DNA from: CAYWBW01 sp964456745
GTDB taxonomy: Bacteria; Patescibacteriota; Gracilibacteria; GCA-2401425; JAJOLG01
Assembly (NCBI GenBank): GCA_964456745.1
Contig: CAYWBW010000042.1
Coordinates: forward strand, 1 to 6,799
DNA: 6,799 nt
Direction: 5' to 3'
The notes below the pieces were generated by a model. The model was not told the origin of the DNA. It did no database searches and saw nothing but the letters and a program-made list of their open reading frames with translations. Both the position numbers and the translations under genes were made by a program. Below are positions 1 through 6,799 of the stretch, piece by piece. Position 1 is the first letter of the stretch. Each line of letters starts with the position of its first letter.

Positions 1-1
1 A

Positions 2-73
2 AAGACTACATATGCACCTGGTAGAGAAGAGATGGTTTATTGCGAGGAGTGTTATCTACATACAGTTTACTAG
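2..73 (+). CDS. C-terminal end of a zinc-ribbon (CxxC) protein, partial
   Basis: Only the last 23 residues are inside the window, and the gene begins upstream. The frame starting at base 2 reads KTTYAPGREEM followed by VYCEECYLHTVY and a TAG stop at 71-73. The visible CEEC is a CxxC knuckle, and the Y-A-P-G-R-x-E-x-V-Y-C-x-x-C-Y arrangement matches what I recall of the C-terminal half of small CxxC...CxxC zinc-ribbon proteins common in CPR genomes. In those, the ribbon is thought to bind one zinc and probably nucleic acid or protein. The first CxxC and the rest of the protein cannot be seen, so the function is open. The 3' end is repeated in degenerate form just downstream, and that second copy would end in a similar EECYIEKVY. 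The stop may therefore have moved during a duplication. The family match is inferred from a short tail. Confidence 0.6.
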   Translation, partial: KTTYAPGREEMVYCEECYLHTVY

Positions 74-137
74 TTTATTGCGTGTCCTTCGTAACTTTAG
101 CGAAGATGAGGAGTGTTATATAGAGAAGGTTTATTAA
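36..137 (+). repeat. Degenerate tandem duplication of the zinc-ribbon gene's 3' end
   Basis: A 38-bp unit at 36-73 is repeated at 74-137 once the 26-bp insert at 83-108 is removed (74-82 joined to 109-137). By hand alignment 31 of 38 bases agree. TTTATTGCG and AGGAGTGTTAT are identical in both copies, and the last 18 bases have diverged. Unit 1 encodes EECYLHTVY-stop. Unit 2 would encode EECYIEKVY-stop but lies behind the first stop and out of frame with it, so it is not translated as part of the upstream protein. This looks like a slippage or recombination duplication around a stop codon. Confidence 0.7.
83..108 (+). repeat. 26-bp hairpin insert splitting the second repeat copy
   Basis: This block interrupts the sequence TTTATTGCG-AGGAGTGTTAT, which is continuous in the first repeat copy (36-55). 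Its core is CTTCG-TAACTTTAG-CGAAG: a 5-bp stem, or 6 bp with a T-G closing pair, around a 7-9 nt loop. Its base composition is more GC-rich than the surroundings. There is no target-site duplication beyond what the larger repeat provides. It may be a small dispersed palindromic repeat. I have the impression of similar CTTCGTA...TTTAGCGAAG hairpins in other CPR genomes, but that is memory, not a search. It does not look like an intrinsic terminator because no T-run follows. Confidence 0.5.
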
Positions 138-139
138 AA

Positions 140-145
140 TACAAT
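140..145 (+). promoter_or_regulatory. Candidate -10 box for the ABC exporter, giving a leaderless start
   Basis: TACAAT lies only 6 nt before the ATG at 152, so transcription starting about 7 nt downstream of the box would begin at or beside the start codon. I see no convincing -35 hexamer 16-18 nt upstream, and no Shine-Dalgarno sequence at normal spacing. An alternative, TGtTATATA at 114-122, resembles an extended -10 box and would give a leader of roughly 23 nt. AT-rich DNA makes such boxes common by chance. Confidence 0.35.
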
Positions 146-151
146 ATAAAG

Positions 152-1972
152 ATGAATACTAAATACAAATGATTTACATGACAAACACCAAATGATTCTA
201 ATTCATTATTTAAATGGTTATATTTTTTTATTAAACCATATAAGACTTCATTTTTCTTATTTTCTTTAAACAGAATTGTAATAAGTGCATTATTTTTTGT
301 TACTCCATTAATAATAAAAAAAGCTATCGATCATGCTAATTCATGATGACTTAAATCTAATGATAAATATTTATTTTATCTTTTTCTAATATTGTTTTGA
401 ATTCATATTATTGCATATTTTTTACAATTACTCAGAACAAAAGAATTCATGCTTCATGATTTTATAAAAAGACAATTTTGTCTTTATGCTACTGAATATT
501 CAGTAAATTTACCATTAAATTGGCATGAAAATCAATGAGCATGAAATAAAATTCAAAAAATTATTACTGCTAGGGATGCATGGCAAGATATTATGAGAAT
601 ATATTTTAACAATGTTTTAGAATATACATGAAAACTCATAATGATGTTTATAATTTTATACCTCACAACTCCTCCAATATTTTTATTACTTTTCTTCATT
701 TACACTTTTTCTTATGTATTTATTTGATACTTAACAAGTCATAAAATTATTAAATGGATTGATCTTGTGAATGAATATTATGAAAACATTTTATGAAAAA
801 TTTATGAATTTGTTTCTTCAATAAATACAATTAAATTTTTAAATTTATTACCATTTGTAAAAGAAAAAGCATGGGAAGCAGAAACCAAACAAAGAAACAA
901 TTTACATAAACTTTTAAAAGTAATATTTTGAAGATGGTTTATATTAAACAATATTGCAAATCTTTTTTTTCTAGCAATAGCATTTTATAGCTCACATCTG
1001 CTAATTAATAATGCCATACAAGCCTGAACATTTGTTATGATTCTATGGTATGCCTGGGATGTCTGGTGATTAATTGATAAATTTTGATCAATACAAGAAG
1101 AATTTTATGAAAAAAGAAATTGATTTATGAGAATTAGATGAATATTTAATGAAAAAATAGAAAATTTAGACATCAAACCTATTAAGCCTTATCCTAATAA
1201 ATGGAATAAAATAGAATTTAAAAACGTATCATATGCATACAGAAAAAATAATGATGTATTAAAATCCATAAACCTTTTAATAAATAAATGAGAAAGTATC
1301 GCATTAGTTTGAAGGAGCTGAAGTGGAAAATCTACATTTATTAAACTTTTTATGAAACAAGTACTTACAAATACTTGATGAATATTTATAGACTCAATTA
1401 ACATAAATAATATTCCAAAAAAAGATGTAATTGAAAACACTGCTGTAGTACTTCAAAACACTGAACTCTTTAACATTTCAATAAAAGACAATATTTTAAT
1501 TAAGACAGGTAAGTGAGATATTGATCTTGAAAATATAAATAAAAAAGTTAGTAAAAAAGATAAATATATTTTAGACAATGTATTAAAACTATCTCACTCA
1601 AAAGAATTTGTAGTAAATCTCCCAGAATGAATTGATACGATTATCTGAGAAAGATGAGTAAAATTAAGCGGATGAGAAAAACAAAGAATTTGAATTGCAA
1701 GAGCTCTTGCTCAAAATACTGAAATTATAGTATTCGATGAAGCTACTTCATCACTTGATTCTCAATCTGAGAAAGAAATACAAAAAGCAATTAAAGAACT
1801 ATTTGAGAAAAAAACCACAATTGTAATAGCTCACAGACTTTCAACTGTAAAGCAAGCAGATAGAATTTTAGTTTTTGATAAATGAAAAATTATTGAAGAT
1901 TGAGATTTTAAATATTTAATAAATAAAAAATGAATTTTTGCAAAATTATGGAAATTACAAAAATTAGATTAA
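152..1972 (+). CDS. ABC exporter half-transporter (permease fused to ATPase, MsbA/LmrA-type)
   Basis: A 606-aa protein, the usual length for a type IV (ABCB-like) exporter that works as a dimer and uses ATP to move a lipid, drug or peptide out across the membrane. Hydrophobic segments lie at about 33-56, 73-94, 160-195 (two helices) and 265-310. The ATPase domain runs from about 350. Visible motifs are an A-loop tyrosine near 361, Walker A GRSGSGKST at 387-395, Q-loop Q435, signature LSGGEKQR at 505-512, Walker B IIVFDE with D529 and catalytic E530, D-loop SSLD, and H-loop H561. All catalytic residues are present, so a homodimer would have two competent sites; no partner half is in the window. 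G387 and G390 of Walker A and G508 of the signature are TGA codons. The ATG at 152 is the first in frame; a GTG at 113 is a weaker alternative. The substrate cannot be told. The EamA-type permease gene follows 41 bp downstream. Confidence 0.95.
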
Positions 1973-2013
1973 GATTAAAAAAATAATATTAGACTGATAA
2001 AATAAATAAAATC
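1973..2013 (+). other. Short A-rich spacer between exporter and permease genes
   Basis: These 41 bp are nearly all A and T. There is no stem-loop with a T-run, so no terminator separates the two genes and co-transcription is likely. AT-rich hexamers such as TAATAT (1984-1989) and TAAAAT (1998-2003) could pass as -10 boxes, but without a -35 partner they cannot be told from background. No Shine-Dalgarno sequence precedes the ATG at 2014. Confidence 0.4.
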
Positions 2014-2910
2014 ATGACAAAAAAAGAAAAAACATGATATCTATTAATGACTTTATGTACAATTTTTATCACTTTTGCATATTTTTGATTTGATTATATT
2101 TTTAGAAATTATCCAAACATAAATGCTGAAAGTGCAGTGTTTTGGTGATTTTTTTGATCCAGCTTCTTATCTAGTTTTTATTTTTTAGGCAACAAAAATG
2201 AAAGAGATAAGGTAAAAAGTACCTTATTATTAAAATGAAAAACTATATTACTAATAAGCTTAATAAGCTCCATGGTTGGCTTTGGAGTTTTTTGGTCAAT
2301 AAAACAATCAAACTCATGAATAATATCAATGCTTTGAAAATTTGATATAATATTTTCTATTTTACTATGAGTCATTTTTTTGAAAGAAAGGATATCTCCC
2401 AAACAATTAATAACAATTATTATAGCAATGTTTTGATTTTATTTAATTTCAAATATTAAGTGAGAAATAAATCTATTTGTGATAATAATAGTGTTAATTA
2501 CTAGATTTTTATGGTCACTTCAAAGCTTAATTGTAAAAAAATATTGCAATAATATTGATTCAAAAACTCTAAATTTTATAAGATCATCTTTTATAGCGAT
2601 AATTTTCTGAATCATTTTTTGATATAACGAAAAAATATATTTTATTTGATTGTATCCTCTATTTATACTTACCATTGTTCAAATATTTAGCTTAATACTA
2701 GCAAAAATATTTTACTTTGAAGCTCATAAATATCTAGATATATGAAAATTGCAATTTTTTAGCTTATTTGATTCATTAATAATATTAATATGATGATTTA
2801 TCTTTTTTAAAGACATAATTACATCTGACAAAATTATATGATCTTTACTTATATTATGAGGATTGCTTTCTTTTATTTTTATTAAGAATCTAAAAAAATA
2901 TTGTATCTAA
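2014..2910 (+). CDS. EamA/DMT-superfamily ten-helix permease
   Basis: A 298-aa, very hydrophobic protein with about ten predicted membrane helices and short polar loops, the normal size and shape of EamA (drug/metabolite transporter) permeases, which move small metabolites such as amino acids or nucleotide derivatives across the inner membrane. The two-repeat design is visible. Each half ends in the characteristic pattern: repeat one near 102-146, with LLGVIFLKERISPKQL followed by a closing helix, and repeat two near 244-292, with GGFIFFKDIITSDKIIG and a closing helix. The acidic residue of the 'LxE' motif is Glu in the first repeat and Asp in the second. The proline that usually starts the fourth helix is replaced by other residues (GKFDIIFS). 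By hand count 18 of 22 glycines are TGA. The start is the first ATG after the exporter stop. The substrate is unknown. The assignment rests on topology and motif pattern, not on a search. Confidence 0.82.
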
Positions 2911-2917
2911 GTTCTTC

Positions 2918-3775
2918 TTAAAAACTATTCACATCATACACAAGATTCATAATATACTGAAGCTTGCGATGTACATCCTGTTTTCAATTACTAACAATCA
3001 CATCACTATTTTTTGTAATTTCATATTTCCCTCATGCATTTTCAACTATAAATGATCATGCTAGCACATCCCAATCTGGAGCTTTTGTTTTTAGATATCA
3101 CTCTCATTCTCATTTTGCTACTCGACACAAATCAAGTTGCGCACTACCATAAATACGAAAATATTTTGAATTCTTAATCGTTGCTATAACAAGTTTTGTT
3201 TTCTTTATAGGATCAGAAGATCAATCTGAAATTATAACAAGTAATTGATCAGGTCATTTCTTTGAAACGTAAATTTGAGAATTATTAAGATATGATTTTC
3301 AATCTCAAATTGTGTGAAATAACTGCAAATTTATTGGATCATACACAAATCACAGTAATGGATTCTTATTACTATCCACTAAAGCTATTGCTGTTGAAAA
3401 CGGTTGTCCAATGGTTAAATTTGTCGTACCATCAATTGGATCAACAATAAATGTAAATTCACTTCTTCAATTATCAATTATATTTGGCTGTGCTCATGAA
3501 GCTTTTTTTGTATTTTCTTCAGTTATTATATTAAAATCATATTGTTTCAAAATACCTGATATTAATAATTCATTTACTCTAAAATCAAGATCAGTAACAA
3601 TATCTCATTCTCATTTTTCTATAATTCTATTTGTTTTTAAGATTTTTTTTAATGCTCTATCCAAATCTGATTTTGTATCCAGCTTACAAGCTAAAACCTC
3701 TTCCCATGAATTAATTACAATTTCTTGAATTCATGTTAAGATCTCCTTTCTTTTTGAAAAAGATAATGTTTCCAT
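2918..3775 (-). CDS. Inositol monophosphatase-family phosphatase (IMPase/SuhB-like)
   Basis: A 285-aa member of the Mg2+-dependent, lithium-sensitive phosphatase superfamily, which hydrolyses inositol phosphate, 3'-phosphoadenosine phosphate, NADP or fructose bisphosphate depending on subfamily. The metal-binding motifs are intact: IITEEN with E86/E87, VDPIDGTTN at 111-119 with D112 and D115, YGSAQLDLCRVA at 209-220 (the GSAALxxxxVA element), and APDWDVLAG at 232-240 with D236, followed by ENAGG. The subfamily cannot be decided; the WDVLAG form fits IMPase or CysQ better than FBPase. By hand count 16 of 21 glycines are TGA. I chose the ATG at 3775 because the frame is open from there and no other ATG in frame precedes the conserved part. 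A stronger ribosome site with an out-of-frame ATG lies 41 nt further in (see that entry). The protein is probably cytoplasmic, with no signal or membrane segment. It converges with the permease gene, with 7 bp between the stops. Confidence 0.92.
3732..3749 (-). promoter_or_regulatory. Strong Shine-Dalgarno plus ATG, one base out of frame with the phosphatase
   Basis: On the minus strand AAAGGAGA (3749-3742) is followed after 7 nt by ATG (3734-3732), the best ribosome-binding site in the window. The ATG opens only MNSRNCN and a TAA. Dropping one A right after it would give ATG ATT CAA GAA ATT, joining the phosphatase frame as M-I-Q-E-I-V-I-N-S-W, a natural start. So either the true start is 3775 and this motif is chance, or a 1-base indel (real or from sequencing) sits at about 3729-3731. 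Confidence 0.5.
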
Positions 3776-3782
3776 TTAATAA

Positions 3783-3788
3783 ATTATA
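3783..3788 (-). promoter_or_regulatory. Consensus -10 box (TATAAT) for the phosphatase gene
   Basis: A perfect TATAAT on the minus strand, 7 nt before the ATG at 3775. Transcription would begin at or next to that ATG. This would make the mRNA leaderless if 3775 is the start, or give a leader of about 40 nt containing the Shine-Dalgarno at 3749-3742 if the start is near 3734. The hexamer 17 nt upstream (ATACCA) is a poor -35 and lies inside the 18-bp inverted repeat. Confidence 0.5.
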
Positions 3789-3797
3789 TTTGGCTTT

Positions 3798-3815
3798 TAT
3801 GATACTGGTATCATA
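3798..3815. promoter_or_regulatory. 18-bp inverted repeat upstream of the phosphatase gene
   Basis: TATGATACTGGTATCATA consists of two perfect 8-nt arms around a 2-nt centre, in the 59-bp gap between the large gene's stop and the phosphatase start. It covers the -35 position relative to the TATAAT at 3783-3788, which is where a dimeric repressor or activator site would be expected. As RNA it could form a 6-7 bp stem with a tight loop, but no T-run follows on the minus strand, so it is a poor intrinsic terminator for the upstream gene. Operator is the favoured reading; this is inference. Confidence 0.4.
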
Positions 3816-3834
3816 CTTTAATTCAAGTTACATA

Positions 3835-6690
3835 CTAATCATAATTTCTTGTTTCCATCAAATAATCAGACTCATACTCTACCCATTTTTTATGTCTTTC
3901 ATGCAAAGCCTGAAGGGAGTTAATAAAAAGAACATCAAATTCTACTGAATCTCAAGATTTTGCCTTATCAATTAATCTTCCAATCTTATCATACTCAGAG
4001 TTTGTTCTTAAATTTGAAATCTCATTTTCGTCTATAGGATCTCAATAAATTCAATAAGCATCAATAGACACTCTATATCACTCATTTACATATCTATCTA
4101 TAACTACATGAGCGTTGTATCATCATCGATTTGACTCATCACTATTAAATTCTCAACCCTCCCATTTAAGATCAAAACTAATTTTATCTCATGTAAATTC
4201 TGGATTAATTATGAATTCAGACTCAGTTCATATCAACTCTTTTAGCTTTTCTGTGCTTGGATTATCAAATAAATCTGAAAATCTTGCTCTTTGATGTAAA
4301 ACATGATCAACATTACCAATATATTGTACTATAATCCTTGACATATCATCAATTAATCAATGAGCTATATCTTCTAATTCACTTTTATTATAAAGATAAC
4401 TCGATCTTTTTATAGATTTATTATCATAATAATCACTTAATCAAAACCTCAATAATTCTCAGTAAATCTTTTTTGTCATTCCAACATCAGGATACTTAGC
4501 AGAAGTGACTTTAATAAAAATTCATTTATCGAATAATTCTCAAAATGTTTCAGCAATATTTATTCCCATATCTCTATAACTAATTCAATTATTATCCAAT
4601 TGTGCTAATCTATCATCAATAGAACCTTGCTTTAAAGAAACTTGTGACCACATATCAGTGTCTAAAAAATACATTCATTCAAGATAATTTTCTATCAATT
4701 TAGAAAATTTCATTTTATCGTTTTCACTTTCAGCGCTATAAAGCAAAAAAAATCCCAATTTTCAAAGCTCCTTATTTCACAATTTACTCTTAAGAATTTG
4801 ATAGAAAACCCCTCTTAATATGTGAAAACTACTACGATCAGACATATTATCAATTTTCTTTTCAAATATTTCAAATTGTTTTTCTTTATCTAATCTATTA
4901 AAAATTAGCTCAGTTCAAATAATATCGCTTACTGGCATATTGTCTAATATGAAATTCATATTTTCCTCATCGTTAATAAAATCATTTAGAAAAATTTGCA
5001 TAACTCAATTCATTCTAAATAACAATAATAACTCTCTATAATGTATATATCCATGAGATTTACTATCAGATAACATTGATTCAAAAACTTCTCAAAAAGA
5101 ATCACTAAACCTAGTATCATTTATTAAATTTGGAAATTTTTCTAAACACTTTTTGATATTATCAGCTATAAACAATAACTTTGCTGAATTTTCAAAAATT
5201 AAATCTTTTGCCTCCTTATCATTTCAATAAAAAAGAATTAAATCCAATGTCTTATGTGCAATATAATCTTTACTCTCAACATACTTTTTGATTAACTCGA
5301 ATCTATCTTTATTACTTATTCAAATAACATTAAGTGGATCAAATATAAATGGTTCATATATACTAACTCTGTTTGAATTAATTTTACTAAGCGTAATTAT
5401 AAACTTTATCTGATTTCTGATATCTAAATTTCTACAACTATCTAAAATAGGTTTTAGAAAATTTGATACATACGATCAAAAAATTGGAGATTTCATACTG
5501 TCAATACCGTGCCTTAATTTATTATAACTATTCTCTGAAATATTATTATCACCTCATTCATTTAACCCATCAATCATTACAACTAAAATATTAAGTTCAT
5601 TAATAATGAAATTAAAACTAGTCATTTTTTCAACTTCTAAAATCATTTCGTTAACGCCTTTTCATTGTAATTTTTCAAAGATATTAAACTGAGTAGGATA
5701 ATATCTTGTCCAATAAGTTGGAGTAAATGTATAATTAGCATTAATTCTTGAATTACCTTTAATATATTCTTTAACTTCGCTTTTTTGCTGCTCATTAAGA
5801 TAAAATCCATATCCTCTCCAATAAAAATAATAAACCCGTTCTTTAATAACTTCTTTATCTTTTTCACCTATAAAATCATAACTACTAAGAGCTTCTAGTT
5901 CTATTCATATATTTTCTGGTTTACATAGTATCCTGTTATCCGTTAAAAGATATTTTACCAATCAGGCAATAACTTCTTTTTTTCTTCATAAGTCTTTCAC
6001 ATTTCACATATCTCTTACAATATTTCAGACACTAACAATATTTATATCTCAATAAACTCAAATTAGCATTCTCATGAATCAAGTCTCCCTATCCCAATCT
6101 GTTCATTGTTTCTTTATTTCTTTTTCTGAATCTTGTGAAATTGGAATTATAAGATCTGATTTAAACAAATCTATTTTAGGAAATTCTTCATCAAAACTAC
6201 TTACAGCCTGAGGAAAAGACGCCACAATTCAAACATGAGATGGATCATAAAAAAGTCCATGCTCAAAAGGAAGTGTATTTGTATGATCTCAATCATTCCA
6301 ATCATTTCAAGCAAAATTCATAGGCATAAGTACATCTGTCATAACACCAAAGGCACCAAGTACAGGATATGGTATGCGAGGATTTGAACTCGCACTAACT
6401 GCTTGCATAACATTATCATTTCAACTAAATATAACTTCTTGATAATTATGCTCACTTACTCTTCTACTAGCTATGGCTCAAATTGCAATACTAAGATCTG
6501 AAAATTTAAGATTATCAATATCTGGAATGAGGTCTTCTCATTTTAATTTCCTGTCATTATTTATTATATCAATAAATTCTTGAGCAAAAGTTCTAAATTT
6601 AGAAATCAAATATTTACCATTAAAAAACATATCCTTTCATTCCATCTCATCTGGTAAAAGCTCTGAGAGTGACAATAAACTTGCATCCAT
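3835..6690 (-). CDS. Large protein of unknown function (about 951 aa)
   Basis: One uninterrupted reading frame under code 25, read here codon by codon, with many TGA glycines. I do not recognise the family. There is no signal peptide, no clear membrane segment (the most hydrophobic stretch, about 360-374, is short), no Walker motif and no metal-binding cysteine cluster. Residues about 100-165 are rich in G, N, D, W, P and H, for example NDWNDGDHTNTLPFEHG at 129-145, and look like a compact globular core. From about 430 to 720 the protein is rich in L, I, F, K, E and N, with spacing that suggests a long all-helical, possibly repeat-type, region. Residues 871-951 are acidic and polar and end in a charged helix. 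The start used is ATG 6690. The frame stays open to a TAA at 6750-6748, and TTG at 6744 would add 18 residues. No Shine-Dalgarno at proper spacing is seen. Its neighbour downstream is the phosphatase gene, 59 bp away. Cytoplasmic location is inferred. Confidence 0.85.
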
Positions 6691-6799
6691 ATTTTCATTA
6701 CGTATTACTGCCTCTCTCCAAAGTGCATATAAACATGGATACAATGCTTAAAATAAACTTTGAAGTGCAACACTTATCGATAAAATTATTAACTAATTT
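6691..6799. other. 5' flank of the large gene
   Basis: No gene is seen. On the minus strand the frame of the large gene continues open for 19 codons above ATG 6690, back to TAA at 6750-6748. It reads LYPCLYALWREAVIRNEN from a possible TTG start at 6744. TTGCAC (6770-6765) resembles a -35 box, but no good -10 box follows at 16-18 nt. A small hairpin AAGTG-CAA-CACTT lies at 6763-6775. The true promoter cannot be fixed from this sequence. Confidence 0.3.

Noticed and set aside
3..137. A 44-codon open frame on the + strand ending in EECYIEKVY and TAA at 135-137.
   Set aside because: Its first part is out of frame with the clear zinc-ribbon tail (YAPGREE...CEECY) and reads as random sequence; only the last codons match, because of the tandem duplication.
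152..1972. The exporter as a pseudogene because of many in-frame TGA codons.
   Set aside because: TGA falls at conserved glycines in Walker A and LSGGE and also fills the other genes, so it is a sense codon; with code 25 the frame is intact for 606 codons.
1189..2402. Minus-strand open frames of 74-83 codons opposite the exporter and permease.
   Set aside because: They lie antisense to genes with clear ABC and EamA features, and have no recognisable content or ribosome site.
2964..3948. Standard-code open frames on the + strand (up to 105 codons) across this stretch.
   Set aside because: They are antisense shadows of the phosphatase and the large minus-strand gene, whose proteins show family motifs or long continuous frames under code 25.
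5643..5867. A 74-codon minus-strand open frame inside the large gene, lysine- and leucine-rich.
   Set aside because: It is in a different frame of the same strand, and the main frame runs unbroken through it; AT-rich DNA gives such frames easily.
6370..6393. A tRNA-like 3' end on the minus strand: GCGAG-TTCAAATC-CTCGC followed by ATACCA.
   Set aside because: The loop is one base too long for a T-arm, no acceptor, D or anticodon arms can be folded upstream, and the stretch lies in the continuous coding frame of the large protein (SSNPRIPYP).
6763..6775. A small hairpin AAGTG-CAA-CACTT upstream of the large gene.
   Set aside because: A 5-bp stem is expected by chance in AT-rich DNA, and no T-run or paired promoter element gives it a role.

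Overview
The window is strongly AT-rich and reads sensibly only if TGA is a glycine codon (genetic code 25). That code is known from Candidatus Absconditabacteria (SR1) and Candidatus Gracilibacteria (BD1-5/GN02) of the Patescibacteria/CPR, so the DNA very probably comes from one of these small, host-dependent bacteria; the sequence alone does not separate the two. The strongest proof is in the ABC transporter. Two of the three Walker A glycines and the second glycine of LSGGE are TGA, and the phosphatase has TGA inside or beside its conserved motifs. Under the standard code every real gene here breaks into small pieces, and the longer apparent ORFs are antisense shadows.

Layout: (1) bases 2-73, the last codons of a zinc-ribbon protein, followed by a degenerate tandem copy of its 3' end that carries a 26-bp hairpin insert; (2) 152-1972 (+), a complete type IV ABC exporter half-transporter with fused membrane and ATPase domains; (3) 2014-2910 (+), a ten-helix EamA/DMT-type permease 41 bp downstream, probably co-transcribed with it; (4) 2918-3775 (-), an inositol monophosphatase-family enzyme that converges on the permease with only 7 bp between the stop codons; (5) 3835-6690 (-), a very large (about 951 aa) protein that I cannot assign to any family; (6) 6691-6799, the 5' flank of that gene, with no other gene seen.

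The + strand pair looks like a membrane transport unit. The two - strand genes lie in tandem, but the 59-bp gap between them holds an 18-bp inverted repeat and a consensus TATAAT box, so the phosphatase probably has its own promoter. Shine-Dalgarno motifs are absent before most starts. In two cases a -10-like box lies only 6-7 nt before the ATG, which suggests leaderless mRNAs. The phosphatase start is contested: a perfect Shine-Dalgarno plus ATG lies inside the gene but one base out of frame.

I see no rRNA, tRNA, CRISPR array, transposase or defence module. The most novel content is the large unknown protein and the repeat/hairpin arrangement at the left edge.
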